Assembly (NCBI GenBank): GCA_030146615.1
Contig: JASLBL010000062.1
Coordinates: forward strand, 1-14,017
Length of the DNA: 14,017 nt
Source of the DNA: Actinomycetes bacterium
GTDB lineage: Bacteria; Actinomycetota; CALGFH01
Reading direction: 5' to 3'
The position numbers and the translations under genes are program-made. Below the pieces are notes generated by a model. That model had not been told where the DNA came from. It ran no database searches and worked only from the letters and a program-made list of their open reading frames with translations. This document shows positions 12,573 through 14,017 of this stretch, piece by piece. Every line of letters starts with the position of its first letter. Within the stretch, counting starts at the first letter, position 1.

Positions 12573-13400
12573 ATGCCCCGGCCCCCCAGCCAGCGCGTCC
12601 CCGACCGGCCGTACGCGGCCTACCTGTTCGACCTCGACGGCACCATCTACCTCGGCGACGAGCTGCTGCCAGGGGCCAGGCGGCTGATCGAGGGCCTGCG
12701 GGAGCGGGACCTGCCGGTGCGGTTCCTGTCCAACAACCCGACCAAGGACCCCGAGCAGTACGCGGCCAAGCTGGGCGGGCTGGGCCTGCCCACCCCGGTC
12801 GGCGAGATCGTCAACACCGTCGTCACGATGACCCGCTGGCTGCTCGACAACGCCCCCGACGCCGTCGTCTACCCGATCAGCGAGCCGCCGCTGATCCGGG
12901 CCCTGGACCAGGCCGGCATCCGCACCTCCAGCGACCCGGCCGAGATCGACGTCGTGGTGGCCAGCTACGACCGGACCTTCACCTACGAGAAGCTCCAGAT
13001 CGCCTTCGACGCCATCTGGTTCCACCGCCGGGCCCGGCTGGTCGCCACCAACCCGGACAGGTACTGCCCGTTCCCGGGCGGCCGGGGCGAGCCCGACTGC
13101 GCCGCCATCGTCGCCGCCATCGAGGCCTGCACCGGCGTGGCCTGCGAGACGACCACCGGCAAGCCTGATCCGGCCATGCTGGAGGCCGCCCTCTCCGGGC
13201 TGGGGGTGGAGGCGGCCGACTGCGTGATGGTCGGGGACCGGCTGACCACCGACATCCGCATGGCCCTGGACGCCGGCGCGACCGCCGCCCTGGTCCTGAC
13301 CGGCGACACCCGCCCCGAGGACCTGGAGCGCCTCGCCCCCGCCGACGCCCCCGACCTGGTCCTCGACCCGATCGACCGGCTGCTGCCGAGGGCCCCCTAG
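12573..13400 (+). CDS. HAD-IIA (NagD-like) phosphatase
   Basis: A 275-residue haloacid-dehalogenase-type phosphatase of the NagD/4-nitrophenylphosphatase group. Motif I is LFDLDGTIYLG, with nucleophile Asp20 and Asp22. Motif II is FLSNNPTKD (Ser53). Motif III Lys197 lies in TTGKPDPAML, and motif IV is MVGDRLTTDI (Asp222, Asp227). The large C2-type cap lies between motifs II and III, as the family requires. Length is normal. It begins 8 nt after the lipoyl-less E2 stop without a clear Shine-Dalgarno, so translation is probably coupled. Members hydrolyse small phosphate esters; dephosphorylation of a PTS-derived intermediate is possible from context, but housekeeping action on nucleotides or glycolate-type phosphates is equally open. 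Its stop overlaps that of the convergent pirin gene. Confidence 0.88.
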   Translation: MPRPPSQRVPDRPYAAYLFDLDGTIYLGDELLPGARRLIEGLRERDLPVRFLSNNPTKDPEQYAAKLGGLGLPTPVGEIVNTVVTMTRWLLDNAPDAVVYPISEPPLIRALDQAGIRTSSDPAEIDVVVASYDRTFTYEKLQIAFDAIWFHRRARLVATNPDRYCPFPGGRGEPDCAAIVAAIEACTGVACETTTGKPDPAMLEAALSGLGVEAADCVMVGDRLTTDIRMALDAGATAALVLTGDTRPEDLERLAPADAPDLVLDPIDRLLPRAP

Positions 13401-14017
13401 AGGACCTCGTGGCCCGGGCGGGGCTCGGCCGGGATCGTGCCGAGCCGGCCGGCCTGGTAGTCCTCGAAGGCCTGGATGAGCTCGGCGCGGGTGTTCATCA
13501 CGAACGGGCCGTAGGCGGCCACCGGCTCGCGGATGGGCTGGCCGCCAAGGACCAGGACGTCGAGCTGCTGGTGCCGCGACTCCTGGGCGGCGGCCGCCTC
13601 GACCGTGATCAGGTCGCCGGGACCGTAGACGGCCAGCTGGCCCATGCGGACCGGCTGGCGCGTGGGGCCGACCGAGCCCGAGCCGGCCAGCACGTAGACC
13701 AGGGCGTTGAAGTCGGTCCGCCAGGGCAGATCCAGCCGTGCTCCCGGGGCCAGGGTGGCGTGCAGCAGGGAGATCGGCGTGTAGGTGACGCCGGGGCCCT
13801 GGTGGCCGGCGACCTCGCCGGCGATCACCCGCAGCAGGGCGCCACCGTCCGTTGAGCTCAGCAGCTTCACCGCGCCGCCGCGGATGTCCTGGTAGCGGGG
13901 CGGGGTCATCTTGAGCCGGGCGGGCAGGTTGACCCAGAGCTGGAAGCCGTGGAACAGCCCGCCCCGGACCACGACCTCCTCGGGCGGGGCCTCGATGTGG
14001 AGGATCCCGCCGCCGGC
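13397..14017 (-). CDS. Pirin family protein (C-terminal part; N-terminus beyond right edge)
   Basis: The minus-strand frame stays open to the window edge, giving 206 residues and missing the N-terminal part. The visible start GGGILHIEAPPEE is the pirin metal-site segment, where His and Glu of HIE correspond to the third and fourth ligands (usually HSE). It is followed by GGLFHGFQLWVNLPARLKM and PRYQDI, then the C-terminal cupin half with PWRTDFNALVYVLAGSGSVG and a final GPFVMNTRAELIQAFEDYQAG. Pirins are iron-binding bicupins; some have quercetinase activity or regulate pyruvate dehydrogenase, and most have no known role. A GTG at 13972 should not be taken as the start because pirin homology continues upstream of it. 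The gene ends convergently on the HAD gene with the stops sharing CTAG, and is probably outside the regulon. Confidence 0.9.
   Translation of the reverse strand, partial: AGGGILHIEAPPEEVVVRGGLFHGFQLWVNLPARLKMTPPRYQDIRGGAVKLLSSTDGGALLRVIAGEVAGHQGPGVTYTPISLLHATLAPGARLDLPWRTDFNALVYVLAGSGSVGPTRQPVRMGQLAVYGPGDLITVEAAAAQESRHQQLDVLVLGGQPIREPVAAYGPFVMNTRAELIQAFEDYQAGRLGTIPAEPRPGHEVL

Noticed and set aside
13397..13972. Pirin as a complete gene starting at GTG 13972
   Set aside because: The frame stays open to the window edge, and upstream codons encode the pirin metal-site segment GGGILHIEAP, so the gene is partial, not short.

Overview
The window is very GC-rich, gene-dense bacterial DNA with frequent GTG starts, strong Shine-Dalgarno sequences and many overlapping stop/start codons. 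This suits a high-GC actinobacterium-like host, but the sequence alone cannot fix the genus, and other high-GC phyla such as Chloroflexota are not excluded. No tRNA, rRNA, CRISPR array, insertion sequence or phage gene was seen.

Layout. The left edge (minus strand) holds the first 13 codons of a LysR-type regulator and a SorC-family sugar-responsive regulator. Divergently from a 180-200 nt intergenic region runs a tight eight-gene plus-strand operon (about 1204-8324). It encodes a GutM-like protein, the four parts of a glucitol-type PTS permease (IIC2, IIC1, IIB, IIA, with the usual IIB-IIC1 fusion split and its order swapped), a COG4091-type NAD(P)-dependent oxidoreductase with a C-terminal SAF domain, and E1 alpha, E1 beta and E2 of an acetoin/2-oxoacid dehydrogenase complex. 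An atypical aldehyde dehydrogenase gene (minus strand) converges on the end of this operon. A second divergent promoter region (9918-10117) separates it from a plus-strand operon with E3 (lipoamide dehydrogenase), a second E2 that has no lipoyl domain, and a NagD-like HAD phosphatase. The right edge holds a partial pirin on the minus strand, sharing a CTAG stop with the HAD gene.

How it may work together (inference). A polyol or related compound would be imported and phosphorylated by the PTS, then oxidised by the SAF oxidoreductase; the sorbitol-6-phosphate dehydrogenase usual in glucitol operons is absent. Carbon would finally pass through a dedicated thiamine-dependent E1/E2/E3 complex to acyl-CoA. 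The aldehyde dehydrogenase could take an aldehyde product (acetaldehyde if acetoin is cleaved), and the HAD enzyme could remove phosphate. The same promoter-proximal element, CTTTTT(T)G(T/A)ATTGGACG, lies upstream of the PTS operon and of the E3 operon. A diverged back-to-back copy faces the aldehyde dehydrogenase. This suggests that the three units form one regulon, possibly under the SorC-type regulator. The polyol-PTS / SAF oxidoreductase / 2-oxoacid dehydrogenase combination is the most likely undescribed system here.
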